Below, piece after piece: positions 43,502 through 53,227 of a DNA stretch of 64,000 bases. The position numbers and the translations under genes are program-made. How positions within the stretch are numbered: position 1 is the first letter of the stretch; each line of letters begins with the position of its first letter. The stretch lies in assembly GCF_014174165.1 (NCBI RefSeq), contig NZ_JABEQN010000002.1, forward strand, positions 62,001 through 126,000, given 5' to 3'. Source of the DNA: Gluconacetobacter dulcium (GTDB taxonomy: Bacteria > Pseudomonadota > Alphaproteobacteria > Acetobacterales > Acetobacteraceae). The notes beneath the pieces were generated by a model. That model had not been told where the DNA came from and made no database searches. It saw only the letters and a list, made by a program, of their open reading frames with translations.

Positions 43502-43714
43502 ATGGCTTTGATCGATTTGCGGCCGCTTTCGGAAATGCCGGGGATTGCCGCGCATGAGATCGACCGGGCATCGAAAGGCCAGATTGATCATGCCGGTTCG
43601 TCGCGCCGTGTGCGGCAGCGTGTCGCCCATTGGGTTGCGACCTGTGCCATGGGCGCCTGGGTGCTGCTGGCGATCGTGCCCGTCGTCGTCGTCATCATGG
43701 CAATCGACGGCTGA
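43502..43714 (+). CDS. Small tail-anchored-like membrane protein
   Basis: A 70-residue protein with a charged N-terminal half (HEIDRASKGQIDHAGSSRRV) and a single C-terminal hydrophobic helix (MGAWVLLAIVPVVVVIMAID). AGGAG lies seven bases before ATG 43502, good evidence for expression. An inverted repeat GTGTCGG/CCGACAC at 43398-43429 precedes it and may be a control hairpin. No family recognised. Confidence 0.6.
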   Translation: MALIDLRPLSEMPGIAAHEIDRASKGQIDHAGSSRRVRQRVAHWVATCAMGAWVLLAIVPVVVVIMAIDG

Positions 43715-43757
43715 ATTAGGCGAAAGTCCGGTATTGCCACGGGTCGGGGCGCGGGAC

Positions 43758-44014
43758 GCCTGCCCGGCAATGTGGGTTGGTGAGCGAGCGTGCCGCGCAG
43801 CGGCCTTGATGGCCGTGCACGAGATTATGGCGTTCGCTCAGGCCGGGGGGTGGGAAGCCTGCCCGGAAATGTGGGCTGGTGAGCGAGAGTGCCGCGTAGC
43901 GGCACGGCCGGCGTGTGTTTCCGAGCATCGCAGCGGAGCGGCCTTGACGGCCGTGAGCAGCGAAGCGCAGGAAACGCGCGCCGGATCGCCACCAGCGCGC
44001 ATTTCCGGGCAGGC
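43758..44014. repeat. REP-like cluster of direct and inverted repeats
   Basis: This non-coding stretch holds two 47-bp direct repeats (43758-43804 and 43857-43903; they differ at four positions) beginning GCCTGCCCGG. An inverted, shortened copy lies at 43992-44014 (CCAGCGCG, then CATTTCCGGGCAGGC). Between them, GGCGTGTGTTTCC (43910-43922) pairs imperfectly with GGAAACGCGCGCC (43970-43982) around a nested CGGCC/GGCCG hairpin. The layout resembles a REP/BIME-type palindromic element. Whether it is dispersed in the genome cannot be seen here. Confidence 0.7.
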
Positions 44015-44015
44015 T

Positions 44016-45170
44016 TCAGGGGACGAGGATTGTGGCGCTGGCGGTGCAGGCGATGCCTTCTTCGCGGCCGGTGAAGCCTAGTCGTTCGGAGGTGGTGGCC
44101 TTGACCGAGATGCGGTCGATGTCGACCTCCAGCAGGTCCGCGAGGCGCTGGCGCATCGCTTCGGAATGCGGGCCGATCTTGGGGCGTTCGCAGATCAGCG
44201 TGACATCGGCGTTGACCAGCATGCCGCCACGGTCGCGGATGCGCTGGCCGGCATGGATGAGGAAGCGCGCGCTGTCGGCATCCTTCCACTCGTTCTGGCT
44301 GGGCGGGAAGTGGCGGCCGATATCGCCTTCGGCCAGGGCGCCGTAGATCGCGTCGCACAGGGCGTGGATGCCGACATCGGCATCGGAATGGCCGGCCAGG
44401 CCGCGATCGTGGGGCACGGTGATGCCGCAGATGATCAGCGGGCGGTTCTCGGCGAAGGCATGCACGTCGTACCCGATGCCGGTGCGCGGCAGCAATGTCG
44501 GACCGATCAGCCGTTCCAGGCGCATCAGATCTTCCTCGTAGGTCAGCTTGATATTGTCTTCCGAACCGGCGACCAGCGCGACCGTATGGCCCGCCATTTC
44601 CAGCAGGGCGGCGTCGTCGGTGGCGTCGGTGGCGGCGGCGCCGCGATGGAGGTCGCGCAGCAGCGCGAAGCGGAAGCCCTGGGGGGTCTGGGCGCGATAG
44701 AGATCGTCGCGCGGGACGGTGGCGGTGATGACGCCGCCATGGCCGCGCTTGAGCGTGTCGGCCACGCGCACCGCCGGAATGGCGCCGGGATGGCTGGTGA
44801 GGGCCGCGATGACCGCCCGCGTGACCTCGGCGGGGACGTAGGGGCGGGCGCCGTCATGGACCAGCACGAGGTCGGGGCGTTCGGATGCCGGCAGGCGGTC
44901 CAGCGCCTCCAGCCCCGCGCGGACGCTTTCCTGCCGGCTGGCACCGCCGGCGACGGGGGGGAGAGTGTCCAGACCGTGCAGGGCTTCGGCCAGCGCGGCG
45001 GTGTCGCCGACCGGCTGGAGCAGGTCCACATGAGGAGACAGGGCATCCGCCGCGTGGCGGATGATGGGCCGGCCGCCGAGCGTCAGATACTGCTTGGCGA
45101 CAGGCGATGCCGTCGTGGCGCTGAAACGTCGGCCCACGCCCGCGGCAAGAAGAATGGCTGCAACACGCAT
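44016..45170 (-). CDS. ispDF: Bifunctional IspD/IspF (MEP pathway)
   Basis: A 384-residue fusion. Residues 1 to about 225 are IspD, MEP cytidylyltransferase (AAILLAAGVGRRF, VLVHDGARPYVP, TPQGFRF); about 230-384 are IspF, MEcPP synthase (GIGYDVHAF, GLAGHSDADVGIHALCDAIY, GDIGRHFPPS, CERPKIGPH, ATTSERLGFTGREEGIAC). Together they carry out the third and fifth steps of isoprenoid-precursor synthesis. Fused IspDF is common in alphaproteobacteria. It is divergent from the dusB-ntr operon. Confidence 0.97.
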   Translation of the reverse strand: MRVAAILLAAGVGRRFSATTASPVAKQYLTLGGRPIIRHAADALSPHVDLLQPVGDTAALAEALHGLDTLPPVAGGASRQESVRAGLEALDRLPASERPDLVLVHDGARPYVPAEVTRAVIAALTSHPGAIPAVRVADTLKRGHGGVITATVPRDDLYRAQTPQGFRFALLRDLHRGAAATDATDDAALLEMAGHTVALVAGSEDNIKLTYEEDLMRLERLIGPTLLPRTGIGYDVHAFAENRPLIICGITVPHDRGLAGHSDADVGIHALCDAIYGALAEGDIGRHFPPSQNEWKDADSARFLIHAGQRIRDRGGMLVNADVTLICERPKIGPHSEAMRQRLADLLEVDIDRISVKATTSERLGFTGREEGIACTASATILVP

Positions 45171-45400
45171 GGCGGAGCAATGCGGCGGACGCCCCGCGCC
45201 GTCAAGCGCCGGGACGCATTTGTTTCGGGCCTCGGCCGCTCCGTTTCCGTCCCGTTTGGCTGCTATCGCGATTGCGTGATGCTTTCAAAGTCGATATTCT
45301 GCTTAAATCCTGAGCATCCATGCTGGAAATTCGTCCATCCCGGTGTCGCGCCGCGAGGCGAAGGCATGATCTGTCAGCCCAGATGGGGGTAGTGCCGTCC

Positions 45401-46462
45401 ATGTTGTCCGAATTGTTGCGTCCTGTCGATCTGGGGAGGGGTGTGGTGCTGCGCACCCCGGTGATTCTCGCCCCGATGTCGGGCGTGACGGACCTGCCGT
45501 TCCGCCGCCTGGCGCGCCGCCTGGGCGCGGGGCTGGTGGTGTCCGAGATGATCGCGTCCTGGGCCATGGTACGCGAGAATCAGGCGACGTTGCGCATGGC
45601 CGAAGTGGCGGACGATGAGGGGCCGAATGCCGTGCAGCTTGCCGGCTGCGAGCCCGAGGCGATGGCGCAGGCGGCGCGGATTGCCGTCGATCGCGGCGCG
45701 AACATGATCGACATCAATTTTGGCTGTCCGGTCAAGAAAGTGGCGGTGGGCCAGCAGGCGGGCTCGGCGCTGATGCGCGACGAGGCGCTGGCAGGGCGGC
45801 TGCTGGAGGCCGTGGTGCGGGCGGTGGACGTGCCGGTGACGCTGAAGATGCGCATGGGCTGGGACCATGCCAGCCTGAATGCGCCGGTGCTGGCGCGGAT
45901 GGCGGAGCAGGCCGGAATCCGCATGGTTACGGTGCATGGCCGCACGCGGCAGCAATTCTATACCGGGACCGCCGACTGGGCGTTTGTCCGCACGGTGAAG
46001 GAAGCGGTTTCGCTGCCGGTGATCGTGAATGGCGATATCCTGACCGTCGATGACGCGCGGCGGGCGCTGGCGCAGTCGGGCGCCGACGGGGTGATGATCG
46101 GGCGTGGCTGCTATGGCCGGCCGTGGTTCCTGGCACAGGTGGGGCATGCCCTGACGACCGGCGAAGAGGTGCCGGACCCGGATCTGGCGACAGAAAAGGC
46201 GATCGTGCTGGAGCATTACGACATGATGCTTTCGCATTTCGGCGCGCATCCGGGCCTGCGCCTGGCGCGCAAGCATGTGTCGTGGTACTCGGCCGGCCTG
46301 CCGGATTCGGCGGGTTTTCGGGCCGCGATCAACAAGGTGGACGAGGCGGCGGTGGCGATTGCCATGATCGGGGATTTCTACGACCGCCAGATTGCCGCCG
46401 GGTCGGGCCGGGAGCGCCGGGGCGGTGTGTCGGGCGGCCAGGACGCCGCCCAGGCGGCCTGA
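45401..46462 (+). CDS. dusB: tRNA-dihydrouridine synthase DusB (NifR3)
   Basis: A 353-residue flavin-dependent synthase that reduces uridines in the tRNA D-loop. Signatures are [31 protein letters not shown] with the catalytic Cys, [26 protein letters not shown] and [11 protein letters not shown]. In alphaproteobacteria it is the first gene of the ntr operon (old name nifR3), as here. I chose ATG 45401; a start at 45383 or 45320 is possible. The stop overlaps the ntrB start (TGATG). Confidence 0.95.
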   Translation: MLSELLRPVDLGRGVVLRTPVILAPMSGVTDLPFRRLARRLGAGLVVSEMIASWAMVRENQATLRMAEVADDEGPNAVQLAGCEPEAMAQAARIAVDRGANMIDINFGCPVKKVAVGQQAGSALMRDEALAGRLLEAVVRAVDVPVTLKMRMGWDHASLNAPVLARMAEQAGIRMVTVHGRTRQQFYTGTADWAFVRTVKEAVSLPVIVNGDILTVDDARRALAQSGADGVMIGRGCYGRPWFLAQVGHALTTGEEVPDPDLATEKAIVLEHYDMMLSHFGAHPGLRLARKHVSWYSAGLPDSAGFRAAINKVDEAAVAIAMIGDFYDRQIAAGSGRERRGGVSGGQDAAQAA

Positions 46463-47580
46463 TGCCCATGCAAGCGAGCCTGCCGCCCGACGCGCTGCCC
46501 CGGCCGGACGGGGCGGCGCTGCTGGATGCCATGCCCCTGCCGGTGATGCTGGTGGGGGAGAAGAACCGTATCCGCCACGTCAACAGCGCGGCCGAGCCGT
46601 TCTTCGGCATGTCCAGCCAGCATCTGGAGCAGATGCATCTTTCGGACGTGCTGGCGTCCGACCATCCGATCTTTCTGCTGGTGGAGCAGGTGCGGCGCGA
46701 TGGGGTGACGATCGCGGAGCATGAGCTGAATCTGGACGGGCCGCGGCTGCATCGCAGCGGCATTACCGTGCAGGGGACGCTGGTGGCCGAGCATCCGGAC
46801 GGGGTGCTGCTGACCTTTCACGATTCGTCGGCGGCGCGGGCGCTGGATCGGCAGCTTACCTTCCGCTCCGCTGCGCGTAGCGTCTCGGGCATGGCCGCGA
46901 TTCTGGCGCATGAAGTGAAGAACCCGCTCTCGGGCATCCGGGGCGCGGCGCAGTTGCTGGAGGGATCGGTCTCGGAAAGTGACCGGGAACTGGCGGTGCT
47001 GATCCGCGATGAGGCGGACCGTATCCGCGACCTGGTCGACCGGATGGAGATTTTCAGCGACAAGCCGCTGGAGCGGCGGCCGGTGAACATTCATCGGGTG
47101 CTGGAGCATGTGCGGCTGCTGGCGCAAAAGGGGTTCGCGGCCGATATTCGCTTTATCGAGGAATATGACCCGTCGCTGCCGCCGGTGTGGGGGAATCGCG
47201 ACCAGTTGGTGCAGGTGTTGCTGAACCTGGTCAAGAATGCCGCCGAAGCCATTGCCGGAGAGGGCAGGAAGGGCGAAATCACGCTCGGTACCGCCTATCG
47301 CCATGGCGTGCGTCTGGCGGTGCCGGGGATGGAGCAGCGCGTCGAACTGCCGCTGGTGGTGTCGGTGCGCGATAACGGGGCCGGGATTCCCGACAGCATC
47401 CGGCCCCATCTGTTCGAGCCCTTCCTGACCACCAAGGCGGGGGGAAGCGGGCTGGGGCTGGCGCTGGCGGGCAAGATCATCGGCGATCATGGCGGGGTGA
47501 TCGAGGTGAACAGTCGCCCCGGTCGGACCGAAGTCCTGCTGCACCTGCCCGTGGTGGCGGAGGGGCGGACGCACCCCTGA
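46462..47580 (+). CDS. ntrB: Nitrogen-regulation sensor kinase NtrB
   Basis: A 372-residue cytosolic histidine kinase with an N-terminal PAS domain (about 20-125, LLDAMPLPVMLVGEKNRIRH), a dimerisation/phosphoacceptor domain with His150 in AILAHEVKNPLSG, and a C-terminal ATPase domain (NLVKNAAEAI, DNGAGIPDSI, FLTTKAGGSGLGLAL). It has no membrane segment. NtrB phosphorylates NtrC when nitrogen is scarce and is controlled by PII. ATG 46462 overlaps the dusB stop by one base; ATG 46468 is an alternative. Confidence 0.96.
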   Translation: MPMQASLPPDALPRPDGAALLDAMPLPVMLVGEKNRIRHVNSAAEPFFGMSSQHLEQMHLSDVLASDHPIFLLVEQVRRDGVTIAEHELNLDGPRLHRSGITVQGTLVAEHPDGVLLTFHDSSAARALDRQLTFRSAARSVSGMAAILAHEVKNPLSGIRGAAQLLEGSVSESDRELAVLIRDEADRIRDLVDRMEIFSDKPLERRPVNIHRVLEHVRLLAQKGFAADIRFIEEYDPSLPPVWGNRDQLVQVLLNLVKNAAEAIAGEGRKGEITLGTAYRHGVRLAVPGMEQRVELPLVVSVRDNGAGIPDSIRPHLFEPFLTTKAGGSGLGLALAGKIIGDHGGVIEVNSRPGRTEVLLHLPVVAEGRTHP

Positions 47581-47663
47581 CCCGCGACGCCGCGCGGCGG
47601 TATTTTGCGTTCCTTGAATGTCTATTCCCTGTTGCCCGTTTCGAGTGAGAGACCGGATTTCGT

Positions 47664-49118
47664 ATGCCCCTTCCGACCATTCTTGTTGCTGATGACGACC
47701 GTTCCATCCGCACCGTTCTCAGCCAGGCGCTGGGGCGCGCCGGTTATCAGGTGCGCACCACCGCCAGCGCCGCCACCCTCTGGCAGTGGATCGAGGAGGG
47801 CGAGGGCGATCTGGTCATTACCGATGTGGTGATGCCCGACGAGAACGGGCTGGACCTGATTCCGCGCATCAAGCGGGCGCGGCCGGACATGCGCGTGCTG
47901 GTGATGAGCGCGCAATCCACGCTGATGACGGCGGTGAAGGCGACCCAGCGCGGGGCGTTCGAATATCTGCCCAAGCCGTTCGACCTGAAGGAATTGCTGG
48001 CGGTGGTGGAGCGGGCGCTGGCTGCGCCGGCCCGCACGCTGGCCGAGCCGGCGGCGCCGCTCGAATCCGAGGAGCGGATGCCGCTGATCGGTCGGTCGAT
48101 GGCGATGCAGGATATCTATCGCATCATCGCGCGGCTCACGACCTCCGACCTGACGGTGATGATCAATGGCGAAAGTGGCACCGGCAAGGAACTGGTGGCG
48201 CGGGCGCTGCATGATTACGGGCGCCGGCGGGGTGGGCCGTTCGTGGCGGTCAACATGGCGGCCATTCCGCGCGAACTGATCGAGAGCGAGTTGTTCGGGC
48301 ATGAGCGGGGAGCCTTTACCGGGGCGACCAGCCGCAATCCGGGCCGGTTCGAGCAGGCGGCGGGGGGGACGCTGTTTCTCGACGAGATCGGCGACATGCC
48401 TCCCGAGGCGCAGACGCGCCTGCTGCGCGTGTTGCAGGAGGGCGAGTTTACCACCGTTGGCGGGCGGCAGCCGATTCGGGCCAATGTCCGTATCGTCGCG
48501 GCCACGCATCGCGATCTGCGCCAGTCGATCCGGACCGGGACGTTTCGCGAGGATCTGTTCTATCGGCTGAATGTGGTGCCGATTCGCCTGCCGCCGCTGC
48601 GCGAGCGCGTGGAGGATATTCCGCTGCTGGCGCGGCATTTTCTGGATCGCAGTCGCGAGGACGGGTTGCCGGCCAAGATCCTGGCCGATGGGGCGATCGA
48701 ACGCCTCCAGGCCAGTCGTTGGCCGGGGAATGTGCGCGAACTGGAAAACCTGATGCGCCGTCTGGCGGCCCTGTATCCGCAGGAGACGATTACGGCGGAC
48801 CTGGTGGACCAGGAACTGGCGGAAGCGGCATCGCACGACCAGGAGGCGGAAGCGCCGGAGATTCTGGCCAAGGAACCGCTGGCGGATGCCGTGGCCCGGC
48901 ATATCCGGCATTTTCTGGCGGCGGGACAGGATGGCATGCCGCTGCACGATATCTATGATCGGGTGATTGCCGAGGTCGAACGGCCGCTGATCCAGATGAC
49001 GCTGGCCGCCACGCGGGGCAACCAGATCAAGGCCGCGGCGATGCTGGGCCTGAACCGCAATACCCTGCGCAAGAAGATACGGGATCTGGAAATACCGGTC
49101 GTTCGCGGCGTAAGCTGA
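47664..49118 (+). CDS. ntrC: Nitrogen-regulation response regulator NtrC
   Basis: A 484-residue sigma-54 activator. The receiver domain has Asp54 ([10 protein letters not shown]) and a Lys in PKPFDLKE. The AAA+ domain has Walker A GESGTGKE, the sigma-54 contact loop GAFTGA (in [12 protein letters not shown]) and [10 protein letters not shown]. The C-terminal Fis-type helix-turn-helix is [20 protein letters not shown]. It activates nitrogen-assimilation genes when phosphorylated. It sits 83 bases after ntrB and just before ntrY. Confidence 0.97.
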   Translation: MPLPTILVADDDRSIRTVLSQALGRAGYQVRTTASAATLWQWIEEGEGDLVITDVVMPDENGLDLIPRIKRARPDMRVLVMSAQSTLMTAVKATQRGAFEYLPKPFDLKELLAVVERALAAPARTLAEPAAPLESEERMPLIGRSMAMQDIYRIIARLTTSDLTVMINGESGTGKELVARALHDYGRRRGGPFVAVNMAAIPRELIESELFGHERGAFTGATSRNPGRFEQAAGGTLFLDEIGDMPPEAQTRLLRVLQEGEFTTVGGRQPIRANVRIVAATHRDLRQSIRTGTFREDLFYRLNVVPIRLPPLRERVEDIPLLARHFLDRSREDGLPAKILADGAIERLQASRWPGNVRELENLMRRLAALYPQETITADLVDQELAEAASHDQEAEAPEILAKEPLADAVARHIRHFLAAGQDGMPLHDIYDRVIAEVERPLIQMTLAATRGNQIKAAAMLGLNRNTLRKKIRDLEIPVVRGVS

Positions 49119-49140
49119 CGGCCATGAGTCTTTTCATGCG

Positions 49141-51429
49141 TTGGGCGACAATCTGGTGCTGACCCCGCGGCACGGTTTCAATCTGAGACGGCTGGCGTCG
49201 GGAATGGGGTTGATGCGCGGGCTGTTCGGCCTGCTCGCCCGGCGGAATGTCGCCATCGCCCTGGTGGCGCTGGCGCTATGCTTCGGCGTCGCGACCTTCG
49301 TCGTGCTGTCGGGCGGGATGTCGGTGACGCATTATCCGCACATCCAGGCGTTGATCTTCATCCTCAACTTCCTCGTGCTGCTGCTGCTGGCGCTGGCGCT
49401 GGCGGAGCGGCTGGGGCGGGTGATGGCCGACCGGCGGCGCGGTCTGGCGGGGGCGCGGCTGCATGTGCGGCTTGTCACGCTGTTCGGCATCGTCGCGGTG
49501 GCGCCGACCGTGGTGGTGGGTACGTTTGCCGCCGTCTTCTTTCATTACGGCATCCAGATCTGGTTCAGCGACCGGGTGAACACGGCGCTGAACGAGGCGC
49601 TTCAGGCTTCGCGCGGGTATCTGCAGGAGCATAACGCCAATATCCGGACCGAGGCGTTCTCGCTGGCCAATTACCTCGCCGGGGCCGCGAACAGCCTGGA
49701 AGGGTCGGGGTCGGACCTGATGCATGACCCCGAGGCGCTGGATCAGGTGCTGGATTCGCAGGCGACCCTGCGCGGGCTGAACGAGGCGGTGATCTATGAT
49801 CCGCTGACCAATACGGTGGTGGCCAAGGGCGGATTGATGAGCCGGGCGGGCGACATGCAGGCCCTGCCGCCGCCGTCGGCCACCATGATGGCCCGGACCA
49901 ACGAGATCGCGATTCTCGATTCGCCGGACGAGAAGACGGTGCGGGCGGTGATTTCGCTGGGCGATACGCCGGCGCTGATGCTGGTGATTACCCGGCCGGT
50001 CGATCCGTCGATTCTCGACCACATGCACAAGACCGAAATGGTGGTGGCCGATTATCAGCGGCTGAACCGGAACCGGTCCAAGATCCAGTTTACCTTCGTG
50101 CTGATCTTCGCGCTGGTGGGGTTGCTGGTGCTCTTCGCCGCCGTGCTGGTGGGGCTGGTGCTGGCCAACCAGATCGCCCGGCCGCTGGGGCTGCTGATCC
50201 TGGCCTCGGAGCGGATCAGCGATGGCGACCTGAAGGTGCGGGTGCCGGAAGGCGAGCGGCATGACGAGGTGTCGAGCCTGTCGCGCGCCTTCAACCGCAT
50301 GACCGACCAGCTTTCCAGCCAGCGGTCCGAACTGATGATCGCCTATGGGCAGATCAACGAGCGTCGGCGTTTTACCGAGGCGGTGCTCTCGGGCGTGTCG
50401 GCCGGGGTGATCGGGCTGGATGCGCAACAGGTGATCGAACTGCCGAATCGGGCGGCCAGCGTGTTGTTGCAGCATGATCTGACGGCCGCCGTCGGGCGGC
50501 ATCTGGTGGATGTGGTGCCCGAGTTCGGCCCGATGCTGAACGAGGCGGCCAGTGCGCCCGACCGGGTGTGGACCGGCGAGATCCATGTGGGATCGGGCAC
50601 GAAGGCCTGTACGCTGCTGGTCCGGATCGGGAGTGAGACCACCGGGGGGGCGCCTGACCGGTATGTGGTGACGTTCGATGACATCACGGCCTTGCAGGCC
50701 GCCCAGCGCAAGGCGGCGTGGGCCGATATCGCGCGGCGGATCGCGCATGAGATCAAGAATCCGCTGACGCCGATCCAGCTTGCGGCCGAACGGCTGAAGC
50801 GCCGTTTCCTGCGGGAAATCACCTCCGACCCCGAGACGTTCAGCCAGTGCGCCGATACGATCGTGCGCCATGTGGGCGATATCGGGCGCATGGTGGACGA
50901 ATTCTCGGCGTTCGCGCGGATGCCGCAGCCGATCATGCGGCCCGAGGACCTGTCGCGAATCGTGCGCGAGGCCCTGATCCTGCAACGCAACGCGCATCCC
51001 GAGATCCGGTACGAGACCGACCTGCCCGATCATGGGCCGATCGTGTCCTGTGACCGGCGGCTGGTCGGGCAGGCGTTGACCAATTTGCTGCAAAATGCCG
51101 CCGATGCCATTGCAATGCTTCCGAAAGATGGTGATGCTGCCGATCGCCCGGCCGGATCGGTCGGCGCTGTCCGGATTGTCTTGCGTATCGAAGGCACGGC
51201 CGCGCACATCGCGGTCGTCGACGATGGGATCGGTCTGCCTGAGGAAGACAGGCGGCGTCTGACCGAGCCCTATGTGACCCACAAGCCGAAGGGGACCGGG
51301 CTTGGGCTGGCGATCGTCAAGAAAATTCTGGAAGATCACGGGGGAAGTATCCGTCTGGAAGACAGGCCAGACGGGCGGGGGGCTGTTTCGATCTTGGTAC
51401 TGCCGGTAAAGGACGAGCATGGCGCATGA
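49141..51429 (+). CDS. ntrY: Membrane sensor kinase NtrY
   Basis: A 762-residue membrane histidine kinase with three to four N-terminal helices (ALVALALCFGVATFVVLSGG, LIFILNFLVLLLLALALAE, a third at VAPTVVVGTFAAVFF), a periplasmic sensor loop, a further helix (FVLIFALVGLLVLFAAVLVG), HAMP (ANQIARPLGLLILASERISD), PAS, phosphoacceptor (ADIARRIAHEIKNPLTPIQL) and ATPase domains (NLLQNAADAI, KGTGLGLAIVKKI). NtrY pairs with NtrX and affects nitrogen and redox/envelope responses. The frame starts at TTG 49141; GTG 49156 and ATG 49204 are alternatives. It overlaps ntrX by 11 bases. Confidence 0.95.
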   Translation: MGDNLVLTPRHGFNLRRLASGMGLMRGLFGLLARRNVAIALVALALCFGVATFVVLSGGMSVTHYPHIQALIFILNFLVLLLLALALAERLGRVMADRRRGLAGARLHVRLVTLFGIVAVAPTVVVGTFAAVFFHYGIQIWFSDRVNTALNEALQASRGYLQEHNANIRTEAFSLANYLAGAANSLEGSGSDLMHDPEALDQVLDSQATLRGLNEAVIYDPLTNTVVAKGGLMSRAGDMQALPPPSATMMARTNEIAILDSPDEKTVRAVISLGDTPALMLVITRPVDPSILDHMHKTEMVVADYQRLNRNRSKIQFTFVLIFALVGLLVLFAAVLVGLVLANQIARPLGLLILASERISDGDLKVRVPEGERHDEVSSLSRAFNRMTDQLSSQRSELMIAYGQINERRRFTEAVLSGVSAGVIGLDAQQVIELPNRAASVLLQHDLTAAVGRHLVDVVPEFGPMLNEAASAPDRVWTGEIHVGSGTKACTLLVRIGSETTGGAPDRYVVTFDDITALQAAQRKAAWADIARRIAHEIKNPLTPIQLAAERLKRRFLREITSDPETFSQCADTIVRHVGDIGRMVDEFSAFARMPQPIMRPEDLSRIVREALILQRNAHPEIRYETDLPDHGPIVSCDRRLVGQALTNLLQNAADAIAMLPKDGDAADRPAGSVGAVRIVLRIEGTAAHIAVVDDGIGLPEEDRRRLTEPYVTHKPKGTGLGLAIVKKILEDHGGSIRLEDRPDGRGAVSILVLPVKDEHGA

Positions 51430-52810
51430 AATCCTGATCGTTGATGACGAACCGGATATCCGGCTGCTGATCGAGGGTATCCTTCGGGACGAAGGATACG
51501 AGACGCGGTTGGCGGGGGATTCGGATTCGGCGATCAGCGCGTTTAGGGCGCGCAGGCCGTCACTGGTCATTCTGGATGTCTGGTTGCAGGGGTCGCGGCT
51601 GGATGGGTTGGGCATTCTCCAGGCGATCCAGGGCGAGGAACCGGTCGTGCCCACGATCATGATTTCCGGCCATGGCACGATCGAGACGGCCGTGGCCGCG
51701 CTTCAGCACGGTGCCTACGATTTTATCGAGAAGCCGTTTCAGTCCGATCGTCTGCTGCTGGTGGTCCGCCGGGCGCTGGAGGCCTCGCGTCTGGCGCGGG
51801 AGAACGCGGAGCTGCGGCTGCGCGCGGGCGCCGAGGCGACGCTGTTCGGCGATAGTCCGGCCATTGCCGCCGTGCGCAACCAGATCGAGCGGGTGGCGCC
51901 CAGCGGCTCGCGCGTGCTGATTTCGGGGGCCGCCGGCGCGGGCAAGGAGGTCGCGGCGCGGATGATCCATGCCCGGTCGCGCCGGACCGAGGGGCCGTTC
52001 GTCGCCCTGAACTGCGCCACGCTGGCGCCGGGCCGCTTTGAAGAAGAACTGTTCGGCATCGAGGGCACCGCCGACGGCAGCGGGCGGCGCACCGGCGTGC
52101 TGGAGCGCGCCCACGGGGGCACGCTGCTGCTGGACGAAGTGGCGGACATGCCGATCGAGACCCAGGGCAAGATCGTCCGGGCGTTGCAGGACCAGAGTTT
52201 CGAGCGCGTGGGCGGGGCCACGCGGGTGAAGGTCGATGTCCGCGTGCTGGCGGCGACCAATCGCGACTTGCAGGAGGCGATTGCCGCCGGGCGGTTCCGC
52301 GAGGATCTGTATTACCGGCTGGCGGTGGTGCCGCTGCGCGTGCCCAGCCTGCGGGAGCGGCGCGAGGATATTCCGGGTCTGGCGCGGATGTTCCTGCACC
52401 GGGCGGCGGAGAATGCCGGCCTGCCGCTGCGCGACCTGTCGGGCGATGCCATCGCGGCCTTGCAGAGCTATGACTGGCCCGGCAATTCGCGCGAGTTGCG
52501 CAACCTGATGGAGCGGCTGCTGATCATGATGCCGGGAAACGGCACCGATCCGATCCGCGCCGAGATGCTGCCGCCGCAGGTGGGGCAGGGGGCGCCGACG
52601 CTGCTGAAATTCGACCCGGCCGCCGACGTGATGGGCCTGCCGCTGCGCGAGGCGCGCGACCTGTTCGAGACCCAGTATCTCCAGGCCCAGTTGCTGCGAT
52701 TCGGCGGCAATATCAGCCGCACCGCGGGCTTTGTGGGCATGGAGCGCAGCGCGCTGCACCGCAAGTTGAAGCAGTTGGGCGTGACGTCCGACGAGCGGGG
52801 CGCAGGATGA
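51419..52810 (+). CDS. ntrX: Response regulator NtrX
   Basis: A 463-residue NtrC-family regulator with receiver Asp53 ([12 protein letters not shown]), an AAA+ domain (Walker A GAAGAGKE, Walker [14 protein letters not shown]) and a C-terminal helix-turn-helix ([20 protein letters not shown]). The GAFTGA loop that contacts sigma-54 is missing; the corresponding stretch after [13 protein letters not shown] runs straight to [12 protein letters not shown]. This is known for alphaproteobacterial NtrX, which therefore probably works without sigma-54. The start overlaps ntrY by 11 bases. Confidence 0.96.
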   Translation: MAHEILIVDDEPDIRLLIEGILRDEGYETRLAGDSDSAISAFRARRPSLVILDVWLQGSRLDGLGILQAIQGEEPVVPTIMISGHGTIETAVAALQHGAYDFIEKPFQSDRLLLVVRRALEASRLARENAELRLRAGAEATLFGDSPAIAAVRNQIERVAPSGSRVLISGAAGAGKEVAARMIHARSRRTEGPFVALNCATLAPGRFEEELFGIEGTADGSGRRTGVLERAHGGTLLLDEVADMPIETQGKIVRALQDQSFERVGGATRVKVDVRVLAATNRDLQEAIAAGRFREDLYYRLAVVPLRVPSLRERREDIPGLARMFLHRAAENAGLPLRDLSGDAIAALQSYDWPGNSRELRNLMERLLIMMPGNGTDPIRAEMLPPQVGQGAPTLLKFDPAADVMGLPLREARDLFETQYLQAQLLRFGGNISRTAGFVGMERSALHRKLKQLGVTSDERGAG

Positions 52811-52923
52811 GGTTTTGCCCCCTGGGGAAGGGCCTGCTAGAGAGGGCCAACCGAATTATTGGCGGGGAACGGAGCGGCTTGCGCGGCGTTCGTCTTCGCC
52901 GACAGAGCAAGTAAGGCCCAACC

Positions 52924-53220
52924 GTGGCAAAAGAACCTACGCAGAACGTTCAGGATGTTTTTCTCAACCATGTCAGGCGCTCCAAGACGCCGGTTACGGT
53001 GTTTCTGGTCAATGGTGTCAAGTTGCAGGGCATCATCACCTGGTTCGACAATTTTTCCGTCCTGCTGCGCCGTGATGGCCACACGCAGCTTGTCTACAAG
53101 CACGCGATCAGCACCGTGATGCCGGCGACGCCGGTCATGCTGTTCGACCCCTCGCGCCCCGAAGGCGCGGCTGTGGATCTGTCCGACAAGGATCTGACGG
53201 GGGAATCCGATCTCGTCTGA
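52924..53220 (+). CDS. hfq: RNA chaperone Hfq
   Basis: A 98-residue Hfq, the hexameric Sm-like protein pairing small RNAs with mRNAs. Sm1 ([20 protein letters not shown]), [19 protein letters not shown] and Sm2 ([10 protein letters not shown]) are intact, with an acidic C-terminal tail. The start is GTG 52924 with AAGG seven bases upstream. It sits in the usual alphaproteobacterial order ntrX-hfq-hflX. Confidence 0.98.
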   Translation: MAKEPTQNVQDVFLNHVRRSKTPVTVFLVNGVKLQGIITWFDNFSVLLRRDGHTQLVYKHAISTVMPATPVMLFDPSRPEGAAVDLSDKDLTGESDLV

Positions 53221-53227
53221 CGTACCC

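Noticed and set aside
43758-44014. CRISPR array
   Set aside because: Only two direct repeats of 47 bp with one spacer-like gap and an inverted third copy; no regular spacing and no cas genes.
49276-51678. An 800-codon open frame on the minus strand opposite ntrY
   Set aside because: Low-complexity His/Arg/Gln/Pro composition and complete overlap with a well-supported kinase gene.
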